A stretch of 64,000 nucleotides of DNA from Gnetum montanum (GCA_015680685.1 MNCI01002984.1:231279-295278); one strand, 5' to 3'; positions 47,430-59,066 are shown, counted from the stretch's first letter. The notes: a model not told the origin generated them from the sequence alone. Numbers and translations are program-made.

Positions 47430-48700
47430 AACATTTTCATTTCCTTTCTTATCAATCATTGTAATGTCAAATTCTTGTAAGATAATGAGTCATCTTATTA
47501 CTCTAGGACTAATTGCTAGTTTATTCATTTAAAATTTGATGGCACTATTATCAGTATGGACATAGATAGGATAAGTGAGCACATAGTATCTAAATTTCTC
47601 AAGTACATACACCATAGTCATGAGTTTCTTTTCTATGATGGTATAATTAATTTGTGCTAGGTGATGCTTCAACTAGGGCAATGTATATAATAAGGTCTTT
47701 TTTAATCATTAAGTTTAGTTAGTTTTAATCCTAATTCCTAGTGTGAAGCATCTATCATAATGTACAAAGGATTGGATCAATCTAGAGGTCAAAGGATTTA
47801 TGTCTCAATTAGTTTCTATTTTAAGGTTTTAAATGTTTTCTTACATTGGTGCATCTTTCTTAGTTAATTCCACTAGAAATTTTGTAATCTTTTAAAAATT
47901 TTCAATAAATCTCCTATAATATCTTGTAGCGAAGGAATGATCAGACATCTTTGAAAGTTTGTGGTGTCTAGGTGATATTTTGAATGACTCTGATCTTTTC
48001 TAGATCTACTTCTATTCGTTTATGAGATACTTTATGCCCTAGAACTATACCATCTTAAACCATTAGGTAGCCTTTTTGTCAATTGAGCTTTAGATTAGTT
48101 TTTACACATCTTTTTAAAACTTACTCTAAAAATCTAGCCTGTACATGGAAAATTCATTCATAAAAACTTCAAATCCATTGTCAATCTACTTCTAAAAGAT
48201 ACTTAGTACAAGTCTTTGGAAGGTAGCAAGAGCATTTCACAAGCCAAAGGGCATTTTCTTGTATGTAATCATCCTCTATGGATTGGTGAACATGGTCTCG
48301 TTTTTTTAATCTTATGATGCAATGTAGATTTGGTTATACCTACTATATATATCCAGGAAGCTATAGCACTAGTGTCTTGCAATGGTGCTTAGGACTTTGT
48401 CAAAAAATGATAGAGGAAAATGATCCTTGAATGTTACCACATTCAACAATCAGAAATCAAGGTAGACCCTCCACTTGCCACCTTTCTTTGAAACAATGAC
48501 TAATGAACTAACCCATTCACTATTTGGTATGGACTAGATGAACCCAGCTTTTAATAATTTTTCCAACTCTTGTTTGAAAACTTATTTAATTTTAAGGTTC
48601 AATCTTCTTTGATGTTGGCAATGTGATTTAACGGATGGATTTGTATAGATTTGGTGTTGATATATGTGTGGATTAATACAAGTGATTTTGTGATAGGACT
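47430..48700 (-). pseudogene. Reverse transcriptase and RNase H of the Athila-like element
   Basis: RT begins near 48,540 with WVSSLVIVSKKGGKWRVYLD, then DHFPLSFFDKVLSTIARH and FLDIYSRYNQIYIA (48,360-48,440) and MPFGL.NALATFQRL (48,220-48,270). The DD catalytic block is degraded. RNase H is visible as INYTIIEKKLMTMVYVLEKF and the YVHTDNSAIKF segment (47,540-47,660). Frame changes and stops are frequent. The order RT, RNase H, integrase places it in Ty3/gypsy. Confidence 0.72.
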
Positions 48701-48969
48701 ATGCAAATGCAGTAGGCCATTTATTCACCACTTCCAATAGTTTTCTTTTCTTCTCTTTATCATGTTTTGCATTTATGATTATCAATTTTTTTATTATTCA
48801 GGAAATCATACTCAAGTGCATTTAGTAGGACCTTCAGTTCAATGGGTTCTAGTTTGTACTTCTCTAGTATCTCTAACTTTTCCTATTCAATATCTTCATC
48901 CTAATGTGATTCCATGTAAGGAGGTTGTCTTCTTAACTATTCTAACTCATCAATTTCTTTGACATAGGA

Positions 48970-49920
48970 ACTAGTGATTTTATTCAATGATTCTATGCAT
49001 GTATTAGATTCTACTTCTTTTTTAGTGATCAGTCAATGGGTGCCTTCTTGTCAAGTGGTTGCTGCATATATGCACTTTTGCACACACGTCTTCTACACAT
49101 CTATTGCATGCTATAATGACATCACGTTTTGTAGTCTAGATCTTTTACACATAATTACATCCATTATCATTGTATGCAATACATGGAACTTTGTGTCTCT
49201 AGATAATTTTAGCTTCATCTTCCTTAGAGATTTCAAAGGACATGTCTCTAATTCTAAGCTTAGTGTCCACAATGCTAAGCCATGCTCTTCTCATGATTAT
49301 TGGAAATTCTCTTTTATTCTTTCTCATGTGGATGACTAGACAATTAGTAGGATAAGACTAGCTACATATGGTAGTGATAACATCCTCCACTTGTCCAAGT
49401 GAAATAGCAATGGACTGGTCTACAAGCTCTAATCATATGTTACTCTTCTTCAACAAGGAAAGATTCCAGGCCTTATATATATCTTGTGTAATGAGGTTTA
49501 CTCCTAACCCAAAGTTTAAGAAAGCCTTGCATGGTTTATGTCCTACTATTTAGAGGTAAACTAAGAGATTTCCAAGATTTGTTCTTTTCTTGGGAAGAAC
49601 TCCTAATTTAATGTAATGCATTACATTTTGAGTGAGCATGATAGTTATCATATTCTTATCTATGGATATCAGAAGCATAGTGTTTCCTTAAGAGTTTTGT
49701 ATAGATGGAATAAACTTAAGTGAAGTTTCCATCCTTTGAATCTTTTCTGGAATTATCCTCAAAAAGGATGTTACATCCTCTTGTGTTTTGACTACCTTAG
49801 TAGCACTCTTTTATTTGCATGACTAGTGGTGGTATTCATGGTAAAGTGTTAGGAGTTTGAAGTAAGGAACCAACTACTAGTTAGAACATGTAAGAATTTG
49901 GATTCATCCATGACTCAGTT
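48970..49920 (-). pseudogene. Protease region of the Athila-like element
   Basis: Same landmarks as 15,208-15,810 in decayed form: the GRAWLSTVDA-like block at 49,230-49,310 and a VPCITYND-like block (plus-strand ATTGTATGCAATACATGG) near 49,155-49,185. The frame is lost. The upstream flank at 49,920 is interrupted by the inserted element and resumes at 59,517. Confidence 0.6.
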
Positions 49921-50430
49921 TGTGACATCCCGTTCCTAGATGTCGTAAAAATATAAACGCTTAATTTATTAAATTCACCATTTTCTTAGATATTATATCG
50001 AAAACATTATAAATACTTAAATAATGAATTAACTAGTAAATAAATAATTGGTACTAAAGAATTAAGCAAAGAAAATGGAAAGTTATATTAATGGAAAAGA
50101 GTATTGTAACACCCTTTTGGGTTGTCTTCTTATGCCACTTAAGCCTTAGAGGCAATCCAACATTGCCACCATGATTAGGCTTTCTTGACAAAGGGGTGAT
50201 CAGTCCCTTTTTGTCCCACTTCACCCAACTCCTATTACTTGCCTCTTTAGGCTCTAACCTCGACCTTAAATGGCATAGGTCAAACCCCAACCTTAAATGA
50301 CATAGGTCAAACCCTTTTCTAAGGGATACACGAATAATTGTAACCCCTCATAACAAGGTGCCTCTTCATTAGAAGGTTAATTACATTGTTTACAATTGTT
50401 TCCATCCTTAACAAGGGATGGAACATTACA
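49921..50430 (-). repeat. 3' LTR of the chromovirus-like element
   Basis: 510 bp with TGTGACATCC at one end and GGAACATTACA at the other (TGT...ACA ends). A purine-rich GGGGTGG on the minus strand at 50,436-50,442 lies just inside as part of the polypurine tract. The sequence is close to 59,067-59,516, with substitutions and a few indels, including an extra segment in the 59-kb copy. Confidence 0.85.
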
Positions 50431-50632
50431 ATTTACCACCCCTTAAGCATCTAGCTCATCCTCAAGCACTTCCTCTATGTCCAACTACTCAGCTATTGCT
50501 TCATCGTTATGCTCCTCAACTTCAATTCCCTTATTTTCCTTATTATCATCTATACAAATAAAAGATCAAAAATTATAAACATAATTTATTACATCCATAA
50601 TAAATTCAACCTATCATTCAATATTATGATGA

Positions 50633-51901
50633 TCAAAAATTTGGGGGTAAGTATTTAAATAAACTCCCTATTTTCCTAAGTCTTTTAATCACAATTTGAC
50701 CATTGAACAAGTACTTCACTAATAGTTTTATTTCAAAATTTCTTGGTTTGTTGATTCTTAAGAGCAATGGGTTTAACTTCAAAGCTATCATTGGATCATA
50801 ATGGCAAAGTATTTCATTTTCATGAAATTTCTTTAGCAAGCTCACATGCAAAACTAGATGAATTTTTAAGGTTTCTAGAAGATTCAACCGATATGCTACT
50901 TCACTAATTCTTTTAGAGGTTTCAAAAGGTCCACAAAATATAGGTGCTAATTTAGTATATTTTCCCAATTTAAGAGAACTTCTGGTAGGTTTTACTCTTA
51001 GTAATACTGATCACCTACTTGGAATTCTTTTTTTAAGTCAAGGTTGATTTTCATATCCTTTATATTTATCTTGGGTAGCTTGTAAATTTTGTTTAATCCT
51101 TGTGACAATGTTTTCCATTATTTTCATTTCTTCTTCCTTCCATTCCACTCTTAAGGTTGGATCTACCTAGGTTAATGGTGTATGACAATTATGTCCATAT
51201 ACTACTTTGAATGGTGTTTGATGTATCAAACCTTAATAATTGTTATTATAGGAAAATTCTGCCAAACGTAAATAATTCTCCCACGTTTTTGGTCTACTCC
51301 CAACATAGCTTCTAATATTCTATTCACACATTCAATTTGTCCATTAGTCTTAGGGTGATAAGCTGTGCTAAATTTCAATTGGGTTCCAATATCTTTGAAG
51401 AATTTTTTCCAGAATTTAGATATGAACTTGGTATCTCTATTCAAAGTGATAGATTTTGGACAATCATGTAATCGAAATATTTTTCATATGAATTTTTGAG
51501 CTATTTTCTTCTACTGTGTTTGTAGATTTCAAAGCTATAAAATGTTCCATTTTTGATAGATGATCAACTACGAAGAAAATTAAGTCATTTCCTTTATTGG
51601 TTACTAGCAATCCCACAATGAAATCCATAGTGATATCTTCCCATTTCTAGGTTGGAATTTCTAGAGGTTGTAGTAATCCACTAGGTTTCCTCTATTTAGC
51701 TTTTATTCTTTGACATGTTGGAAAATTTTTAATGTATGTGGATACATCATTCTTCATTCCAGGCCAAAAATAAGATTTGTGAATGATCATATAGGTCTTA
51801 ATATAACCTAGGTGTCCTGTGTATGGTACTTCATGTGCTTCACACAACAACCTTAGTCTCCAATTTCCTTCTGGTATGCATACTCTTTGTCCTTTCATCA
51901 A
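50633..51901 (-). pseudogene. Integrase of the chromovirus-like element
   Basis: In protein order: the zinc-binding start at 51,692-51,901 (LLCEAHEVPYTGHLGYIKTY, then SYFWPGMKNDVSTYIKNFPT and CQR), part of the catalytic core at 51,226-51,444 (MNRDTKFISKFWKKFFKDIG, then STAYHPKTNGQIECVNR), and the C-terminal domain at 50,633-50,968 (KLAPIFCGPFETSKRISEVA, then VLHVSLLKKF). A short tail up to LPPNF may be a chromodomain remnant, though its aromatic residues are not clear. Separate frames indicate at least three breaks. Confidence 0.8.
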
Positions 51902-52125
51902 TAAACCATTAGAAGTAAGTTGATATTAAGGCTCATAGGAAATATTGGTTAAAATATTTTTAAAGTAAGGATCTTATTTTATTTTTTCCTTAGTTTCTTC
52001 TTCCATAGGAGTTGTTACCACATCTATCATTAAATTCCACATTCCACTAAGGGCATCAGCTACCACATTTTCTTGTCAGGAATATATTTGATTTCAAAAT
52101 CATATTCTGCCAATAATTCTATCCA

Positions 52126-53390
52126 TCATCTTTGACAAGTATTTAAAATAGGTTGTCTTTGTAAATATTCTAGAATTTTATGATCTATTTTTAGTACAAA
52201 CATTTTTTCACAAAGATAATGTCTCCAAACTTTCAAAGCTTGAACAACTGCCAGTAATTCTAAATCATGGGTTGAGTAATTTACCTCAACTACTTGTAAT
52301 TTATAGGATTCATAACATACCACTTTATCTTCTTATGAAAGAACTACATCGATTCCTATTCCATAGGCATTCGTGGATACTTCAAATGGTAGATCTTCAT
52401 CCGAAATTCCCAAAATAGGTGTTGTTGTAAGTAACATATTTAATCTAAGAAAAGATTCCCTACATTCTTCATCAAATTTGAACACACATTTCTCTTACAA
52501 AAGGTCACTTAATGGGGCTATTAAGGTAGAATAAGCTTTAATGAAATGTTGATAAAAATCGCTAACCCTAAGAAACTGAAAACTGCTATAACATCTTTTA
52601 ATTTAGGCCAATCCTAAATTGCACTAATTTTTGCTAGATCTACTTGCAATCCTTTCTTGGAAACTATATGTTCTAAGTATGAAACTTCTTTCTTAAAGAG
52701 TTCACATTTACTCAATTTAGCTTTTAATTGATGTTCTTTAAAAATTTCCATTGTAGTTTTTAAATATTTGATGTGTGCTTCTCTTAATTTGAATAAACAA
52801 GTATATGATTCATAAATACTATAATAAATTAATCAAGATATTCATGAAAAATATTATTCATTAATGTCATAAATGTTGTAGGTGCGTTAGTTAATCCAAA
52901 TGGCATCACAAAAAATTTGTATAATCCATATCTGGTTCTAAAAGCCATTTTCTCAATATCTTTCTCCTTAATCCTTATTTGGTAATAACCTAATTTTAAA
53001 TCAATCTTTGAGAAATAACATGCACCTGTAAGTTGGTGAAATAAATCATCAATTCTAGGTAAAGGATAAGTATTTTTAATCATCACTTTATTCAATGCTA
53101 TATAATTGATGCATAATCTTAGTATACCATCTTTCTTTTAAATAAATAAAACTAATGCACCCCAAGGTGATACGCTAGGTCTAATTTTCCTTTTTTCCAA
53201 TAATTGGTCTAGTTGTACTTTTAATTCTCTTAATTCTAAAGTAGAAAATTATAAGGAGATTTTGAGATAGGTTGTGTACTAGGAAAAATATTAATGGCAT
53301 GCTCAACTGTTCTTTTTGGAGGTAGTTCTCTAATTTCACCAAATATTGAATCTTTATATTCCTTAAGTTCATTTGGGATCTCAACACTTG
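52126..53390 (-). pseudogene. Reverse transcriptase and RNase H of the chromovirus-like element
   Basis: RT piece 52,829-53,095 reads [20 protein letters not shown], then [19 protein letters not shown] and [20 protein letters not shown], well-conserved gypsy RT blocks. The catalytic YxDD lies in the broken part near 52,800. RNase H piece 52,126-52,323 reads VVEVNYSTHDLELLAVVQAL and VLKIDHKILEYL. A pre-RT piece lies at 53,181-53,387. Confidence 0.85.
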
Positions 53391-53544
53391 AAAATTTCTA
53401 AGGTTGGGTTACTTTAACAACCAACGTTGTAGCACCTTTTTGACTAATCTTTTAGCTTGCTTAATTGCTTAATAATTATCGTATGAATTTTTTTTGTTGT
53501 TCCTACCCCCCTTAGAACCCTAACTTCATTAGTGGTTGGGACTT

Positions 53545-53958
53545 TTAAAATGCAAGTTCCAAAGTGGACAATAACATCAATTTTTTTTGCAGGAAAAACA
53601 TTCCTAAAATTGCATCAACATCACCTAGTTCAAATTCAAAAAATTCATCAATGAACGACATGTTTTGCAAGGTAAAGTTAATTTTTCCATACTTGATATG
53701 TTTGCTCATAGTTGTTCCATCTACTAGTTCTATCTTAATAATTTTCTTGGAAGGTAGACTTAATTTCAATAAATTAATTAACTTTGGAGAAATAAAGTTA
53801 TCACTAGCACCACTATCAATCAAAAATTTAAATTTTTTACCTTCAATTGAACCTTTAAAAATTAGTAAAGCAAATTGAAATTCACGCAAACTTGATTTAG
53901 TTGATGTAGATATCTTCTTCATGGCTATGGTAGTAGCTGGAATTTTTCCTTTGTTCAT
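53545..53958 (-). CDS. Protease domain of the chromovirus-like element, open piece
   Basis: 137 codons open. Starts MNKGKIPATTIAMKKIS; the active-site block is KFKFLIDSGASDNFISPKL (DSGA triad) and the flap-region partner is DVDAILGMFFL. Retroviral-type aspartic proteases mature Gag-Pol. The open piece follows the CCHC knuckle after about 20 codons, as in intact elements, and keeps all key residues, but the neighbouring gag and RT are broken, so it is an open fragment of a dead polyprotein. Confidence 0.78.
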   Translation of the reverse strand: MNKGKIPATTIAMKKISTSTKSSLREFQFALLIFKGSIEGKKFKFLIDSGASDNFISPKLINLLKLSLPSKKIIKIELVDGTTMSKHIKYGKINFTLQNMSFIDEFFEFELGDVDAILGMFFLQKKLMLLSTLELAF

Positions 53959-54021
53959 GTTTGGGTTTGGTTTTTGATTTCTAATTTGATTGGTCCTTTG
54001 TATTTTTGCTCAAAATTTTGG

Positions 54022-54942
54022 GCAATTTTGTTTAAAATGATCTTCACCATAAAAGAAACATCCAGATCCTAATCGAGCTTTTTTTTATTGGTGTCTCCTC
54101 TACCATTGCTTGTGGAAAACTGATTTGTCAAAGAGTTGCTTGTTGAAGGGTCACTCATATCTAATTTGATTCCTCATAATCCTTAGCAATTATATATGCT
54201 TCATCAATAGTTTGAGGGTTATGGGCTCGTATTTAGGGACGTAATTAAGCATGTAGTCCTCCAACGAATTTTGAAGCTAATTTTCCCTAATTCCTTGTAG
54301 TAATCATCTACAGATTGTCTTCCCAACCTTGAGATCTCAGTCCATTCCACCATGTTGCTACAAGTCCTCTTAAATACAAGGAGATAACTCCTAAATTTTC
54401 ATGACTTGACAAATTTAACATATTGAATTAATTTTTCATTATATCAAGCCAATCCTTTACCTTAGCACTAGACCCAAGGACTCCAACATAATGATCTAAT
54501 CTTATTTTCTTAGCATGAACTTGTGTCAATGATTCTCTAGGTGGATTAAGCTAGTTCCCATATCCTTCACCTTCAGTTTCAGTTCTATGGTCTACAAGAT
54601 GGATTTCAGTATCCTATCCACCTGGTGGGGGTTGTGTTTGTTGTGAATTCCTAGTGGGAGGTTGATCTTAATGTTGTTCTCTAGGTAGACTATGGGTAGG
54701 ATTAGAAGGTTGAATAAGATGGTTGGTTAGTTACTTGATGGAGTCTACAAAGAAATCCATCTTTTCTTGCACATTTGACCATTTATCTTTTGAACTTTGG
54801 GACAATTTCTTAATTTCCATAGACATATTTTGCATCTTTGTTCTGAACCCTTGGTTTGAGTGACAAAGTTCTTCATGACACCCTTGATCTCATTAATTTG
54901 ATCTTCAAGGGCATTCATCTGATCATTGAATTGGTCTTCCAT
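54022..54942 (-). pseudogene. Gag of the chromovirus-like element
   Basis: Begins at 54,942 with MEDQFNDQMNALEDQINEIK, a coiled-coil-like start. The core is broken by stops. It ends in a zinc knuckle, CFFYGEDHFKQNC (54,022-54,060), where the second Cys has become Tyr. Gag packages the RNA; loss of a zinc ligand and the stops imply inactivity. Confidence 0.7.
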
Positions 54943-55294
54943 TTCTCTCTAGTTTATTCTTTGGGTTTCAAACATCAGTAAGTTGAAGAAATCAAGTATG
55001 CTGATAGTTCTTAGCCTTTATGGCCCTTTTTATGAGATTCAAAATTGTTTAGTCAGTTGTGGAAGAAGTTGAAATTGTTATGGATTTCTCACCAAGTACT
55101 TAATCCTAATTATTTTTGGGACCTAAAATAATGAATTACATGCTAATTTTCTGTAATTCAAAATCTAAATTTAATCATTCTATTGAGTTTTGAAGATTCA
55201 AATTTGTTGAAATTAATTTTTGTTTAGTTGAAAACAGACTCTAAATGCAAAAATTATAGTCGTTTTAAGTTTTCTCAACTTTCACATATTTCAA

Positions 55295-55348
55295 GACTTC
55301 TCGAGAGGTCATCCATCCCAGTTCTACTCTAGGACATGCATGCTTAAC
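55295..55348 (-). ncRNA. 5S rRNA-like segment (internal promoter region)
   Basis: On the minus strand, 54 bases starting GTTAAGCATGCATG and containing GGGATGGATGACCTC and GAGAAGTC align without gaps to the internal part of plant 5S rRNA (GTTAAGCGTGCTTG..., GGATGGGTGACCTCC..., GGGAAGTC), agreeing at about 43 of 54 positions. This span covers the A box, intermediate element and C box used by RNA polymerase III. The flanks do not match 5S rRNA, so it is a fragment and not a 5S gene. Cassandra TRIM elements carry such a segment in their LTRs. Here it sits about 350 bases upstream of a chromovirus gag, on the same strand. Confidence 0.72.
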
Positions 55349-55563
55349 GACAAAATTTTTATTTTTGTTGCTACCATTGCACCAATTTGAATTTTTGTAA
55401 ATAATTGTGTGTTTTCTATTTAAACTAAAACTAATGAGCAGAAAAAAAATTTGGAAAATTTTCGTCAGTTGACAAGAATTTCAAAATTTCAATAAATTAT
55501 TAAAAAATTTTAATTTTTCTGTCAATTGATGGATGACCCATTCCATGGTCTACATGGTGGCCA

Positions 55564-55780
55564 GAAGGTAGTGATGGATAGTGTAGGAGGCAATGATGGA
55601 CAATGCAGGAGATAGTGATGGACAATGCAAGAGGCAATGATCGGTGGCTCAGGAGGCAATGATGGACGGCACAAGAGACAGTGATGGGCAGCTCAGGAGG
55701 TAGTGATGAACAACAAAGGAGGCAGTGATGGGTGGTCAAGAGAAGGCAATGATGGTAGTGAAAAGAAGGCAGTGATGGCA
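55564..55780. repeat. 22-bp minisatellite, about nine copies
   Basis: Units such as GGAGGCAATGATGGACAATGCA repeat at exact 22-base steps from 55,564 to 55,739, then two looser copies. The minus strand stays open over it (55,500-55,847) and encodes a Cys/His/Leu-rich string; with no start context or domain it is not called as a gene. Confidence 0.85.
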
Positions 55781-56017
55781 TCCGTGGTTGTAGGCAAGGT
55801 GCAATTGTAGGTGGTGCATAGTTGTAGGCAATGGCAGTGCTACACAATGCAGGCGATGCATGGCTGTGTGGTGGTAGCAGGGGTGCAAGAGATTACAATG
55901 GCAATGGGGAAAAATAGCAATGACACAAGTTTTTCTTGTGCCTTGTTTTGGGGGCTGGCCCCCCAAGGGCTAGACTTATAGGCCATGGCCTTGTAGCTAG
56001 CTGGTTGCAGCCTGGCC

Positions 56018-56105
56018 ATAGCCTTATTGCAATTGTACCATGGCTGGTCATAGGCTTTGCCACAACCTTATTGCAATTGTGCTATGGTTGGTCGTAGGCT
56101 TTGCC
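56018..56105. repeat. 44-bp tandem duplication
   Basis: Two adjacent units, 56,018-56,061 and 56,062-56,105, share CCTTATTGCAATTGT and TAGGCTTTGCC. The surrounding 55,950-56,130 is locally GC-rich with many GGCC/TGGCC words, unlike the AT-rich neighbourhood. Confidence 0.8.
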
Positions 56106-56167
56106 ATAGCCTGGTCCCAGGCCCTAGCCCCCCTTATTTTATTATTTTTAATACATATATTTTTATA

Positions 56168-56168
<1 letters not shown>

Positions 56169-56201
<33 letters not shown>

Positions 56202-56202
56202 T
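56169..56202. repeat. (TTA)n microsatellite
   Basis: About eleven uninterrupted TTA units. Confidence 0.9.
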
Positions 56203-56209
56203 AAATAAG

Positions 56210-56990
56210 CAATCAGGGCTCAGGTTTGAACTCAAGACCCCTTAAATTTTTTTTTTATTAATTTTTTTAATTAAAATAATATATATATATATACACATAA
56301 TTTTTAATTTTAAACTACACATAAACCAAGAATGATTGTATCTTCCAAAACGTAAGTCAGATTTTGATAGAATTGGTACTGTTGGAATCGTCCCAGAGAG
56401 TACTTCGTGTTAAATTGCAAATAACTCTGCTTTAGTACGTCTAAAAATCATAAAATCCAAAAAAGTGAACATTAGCTTTTAAAACAAAAAGTAAACGTAG
56501 CTTTTTCTTTTAAAAAAATATATGTTAACTTTTATTAAATCTTTTGTTATCTTAAGTTATACTTTCTCTTTTTTTTTACTAAGATTTCTATGATTATATT
56601 ATAAATATAAGAAGTAGGATGATTTACTTATTACAACTTAATACCATCAAAAGATTGTCAACAAAGAAACTTGAAGATTTTCTATTATAAAGAATTTATC
56701 ACTCCCAAATATCAAGCTTCACCTCAGGCCCCTTTAGGTAGCAGCTCTTTGTTGCCTAATATTTTTTTTACACCAAAATAATGTCCTTACTACTTCTAAT
56801 GGGGTTTGTAGCTTACTTAAGGAGGGTTTTAAGTACCTTACCATTTCTAGGTTAGTTGATTTACTAGTTTTTCCAATTTTTAAACTTTCCCAATTCAAGA
56901 GTATTTTTGTGGAGTGGTCTAAGTAGTATGATAATAAGAAAAGTTCTATTTTTTAATTAGTTTTTGGAGTAGTAATAATCTTTTCTCTTG
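56210..56990. other. AT-rich stretch in the leader region
   Basis: No gene or repeat family recognised. GGGCTCAGGTTTGAACTCAA at 56,215-56,234 looks like a tRNA B box but has no A box at the proper distance. Confidence 0.4.
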
Positions 56991-57009
56991 ATATTAAAGT
57001 GATCTTACT

Positions 57010-57981
57010 TTTTTAGTCAGGAGAGGATCCTTTAACTTATTCTCAACAATTTAAATCTTTTTATAAGAAGGAATTATCCAATTATGTACTAATTCTGCCA
57101 TTAGCAAAAAACAATTTGTTTGTAAAGATTTCATTAACAATGCTCATTTTGACTTATGTCTATTCATCAATAGTAAGGTTCTATGGTATAAATAGTAATT
57201 CAATGTTAGTTCTTATTCTATTTTCATACTTTATGATGCCATAACTAGTAGAGTTTATGATTGCTTAATGTCTTATTTCTATGCTTGGTATACTACTATG
57301 ATTGAAATTACTATTGCCCAACAAAATCCTTCCAAATCCTATACCCTATGTTATATACCTTTGATCATGTGTATGATCCTAAGTTATAATCATCTCAAGA
57401 AGCATTTTACTTGTTACAATCCTTGGTTGTGCCCTAAATTTCTTGAAGATGAGAGGGTTATAAAGAGCAAGATTATGGGTGCCAAGAAAGGTCAACTTGC
57501 TTTATAGTAAGCTTGAAGTCAGGAGAAAATCAATGAGGTATTTTCATGTTTTTATTATTTCCTTATTTGTTGATTATGTTTTTTATTTTATGTCTTTGAC
57601 AATGCAATTTGTGCTACAAAATGAACCAACATAAAGTGCTTAGGCTACATAGGTTGAAGAAATTTAAGGTACATCGACCTTTGGTATGGTTTAATCTTAA
57701 GAAAAAATCACATTTTTTGCTCCCAAGGTATATATTTAAATATAATTTACTTAGTTTAATTTTTCATCTATATTTTTATATTTTTTTTATTTTTCTAATA
57801 AGTTTCATTTTGCAAAAGCAACGTATTGGGCAAAGTTCTAGTGATCCAGTAGTTATGAGACAACCAACCCAACAACAAGCTCAACAACAATTCCAACAAA
57901 CTCGAGGTAAGTTTTTAGTTATTTAAAGGTTAAAATACTTCCCTTTTTCTTTTGTATGATGATTTTTAATTTGATGTTTCT

Positions 57982-58012
<31 letters not shown>

Positions 58013-58831
58013 GTTGTAGAGGTCTATGGAGAAAAAGTATTTTATCCGAGAGATGAATAGAGCTGATGCAGGTGCTACTTTTGCACAAACTCCTATTCCA
58101 CCACTGATACCTTTTTTTCTTTGACACCTAAAAGAGGTTCCTTTCCACAGGTAGCACCAACAACAATTTCTAAATCTATTTATGTGATTTCTTCTTTCTC
58201 TATCTTTGGTTCTTCTTATTATATAGGAAAGATACAACAAATATCTGATAACAAACCATATTCTATTTGTGAGGATGTTTATCATCTATGGGAGTCGCAT
58301 TCATGCAATTTTAAGGTAGATTATGATTTAGTAGAAGCTGAACTTCCATAATCTTGGCATCCAATTCCTGAGGATGCTCCAAATATTGTAAAAAATTTGG
58401 AGCAACTCTTAGGAGAGTTGGAAAGTGCAACATGTTATGCTTGCCATTTGGATACTCATGCATGTTTCCTTTAAATTGACAATGATTGATTTTAGGTAAT
58501 ATATATATATATATAACTTTTCTCTCTCCTATTTTTCTTTTTTTTGTTGATTTGCTCATAACTCATAATTTAAATTTTATTTCTACAGAGAAAAGAGGAG
58601 GAATGGCAAAAGGACATGGATGATTGATCAATACAAATGGATATGTTGAAGACTCGACTTCAAAGAAAAGAGGAATCAATAGCTGCAGCAACCCGTGTGA
58701 TCGAATATATCAAACAGTTATGTGATGGATTGATTGGATGTAAAGCAATGCTTAGTAAAGAAAATGCTACTACTAAAGAAAGAGAATCCCAAGTTATAGA
58801 TCTTCTTGAATCATTTGGTCATAACAAATAA
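57010..58831 (+). pseudogene. Unrecognised multi-exon gene-like region, antisense to the host element
   Basis: Plus-strand coding-like blocks alternate with AT-rich gaps bounded by GT/AG: up to 57,507 (SYTLCYIPLIMCMILSYNHL, then KKHFTCYNPWLCPKFLEDER); 57,609-57,728, ending before GTATAT; 57,820-57,907 (RQPTQQQAQQQFQQTR), ending before GTAAGT; 58,019-58,350, starting after TTGTAG; and 58,590-58,831, starting after CTACAG and ending MLSKENATTKERESQVIDLL with a normal stop. The last exon looks coiled-coil. Frame breaks in the first and fourth blocks suggest decay. No domain is recognised. It may be a captured host gene or part of another transposon. Confidence 0.42.
57981..58009. repeat. (TA)n microsatellite
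   Basis: About fourteen TA units inside a presumed intron of the antisense gene-like region; a shorter run lies at 58,499-58,515. Confidence 0.9.
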
Positions 58832-59052
58832 TTATAGTTGCGTTTTCTTTATTTTCCCATTCTACTTCTTTCCCCTATTTTTCCTTTTTTATATCTTACT
58901 TAGATGTACTTCCTCTCACTCCTCTTGATTACAAAATAATAAAATAATATTTTCCTCCATATTTTTATTTTACCTAAATTTACTTGTGTTCTATGATAAC
59001 ACTAATAATAAAATAGGGTTTTTCTTCCACTTTGGTTCCTGAATCGTTTTCA

Positions 59053-59064
59053 GCTCTGATACCA
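59053..59064 (-). other. Primer binding site, initiator tRNA-Met
   Basis: The minus strand reads TGGTATCAGAGC two bases inside the 5' LTR, a perfect match to the 3' end of plant initiator tRNA-Met. Confidence 0.9.
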
Positions 59065-59066
59065 AA

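Larger units (their letters stand above)
54943..59051 (-). other. Extra-long leader of the chromovirus-like element
   Basis: Between primer site and gag lie 4.1 kb, much longer than the few hundred bases usual for this position. It contains, from gag outwards, a 5S-like block, a 22-bp minisatellite, a 44-bp duplication, a TTA microsatellite and an opposite-strand gene-like region. It probably holds at least one later insertion, but no LTR, terminal inverted repeat or target duplication was found to delimit one. Confidence 0.55.

Noticed and set aside
55500-55847. Minus-strand 115-codon frame rich in Cys, His and Leu
   Set aside because: It is the translation of a 22-bp minisatellite. The apparent protein repeat reflects tandem DNA repetition, and there is no recognisable domain.
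56205-56245. Possible tRNA or tRNA-derived repeat (GGTTTGAACTC)
   Set aside because: Only a B-box-like piece is present. There is no A box at a suitable distance and no cloverleaf could be formed by eye.
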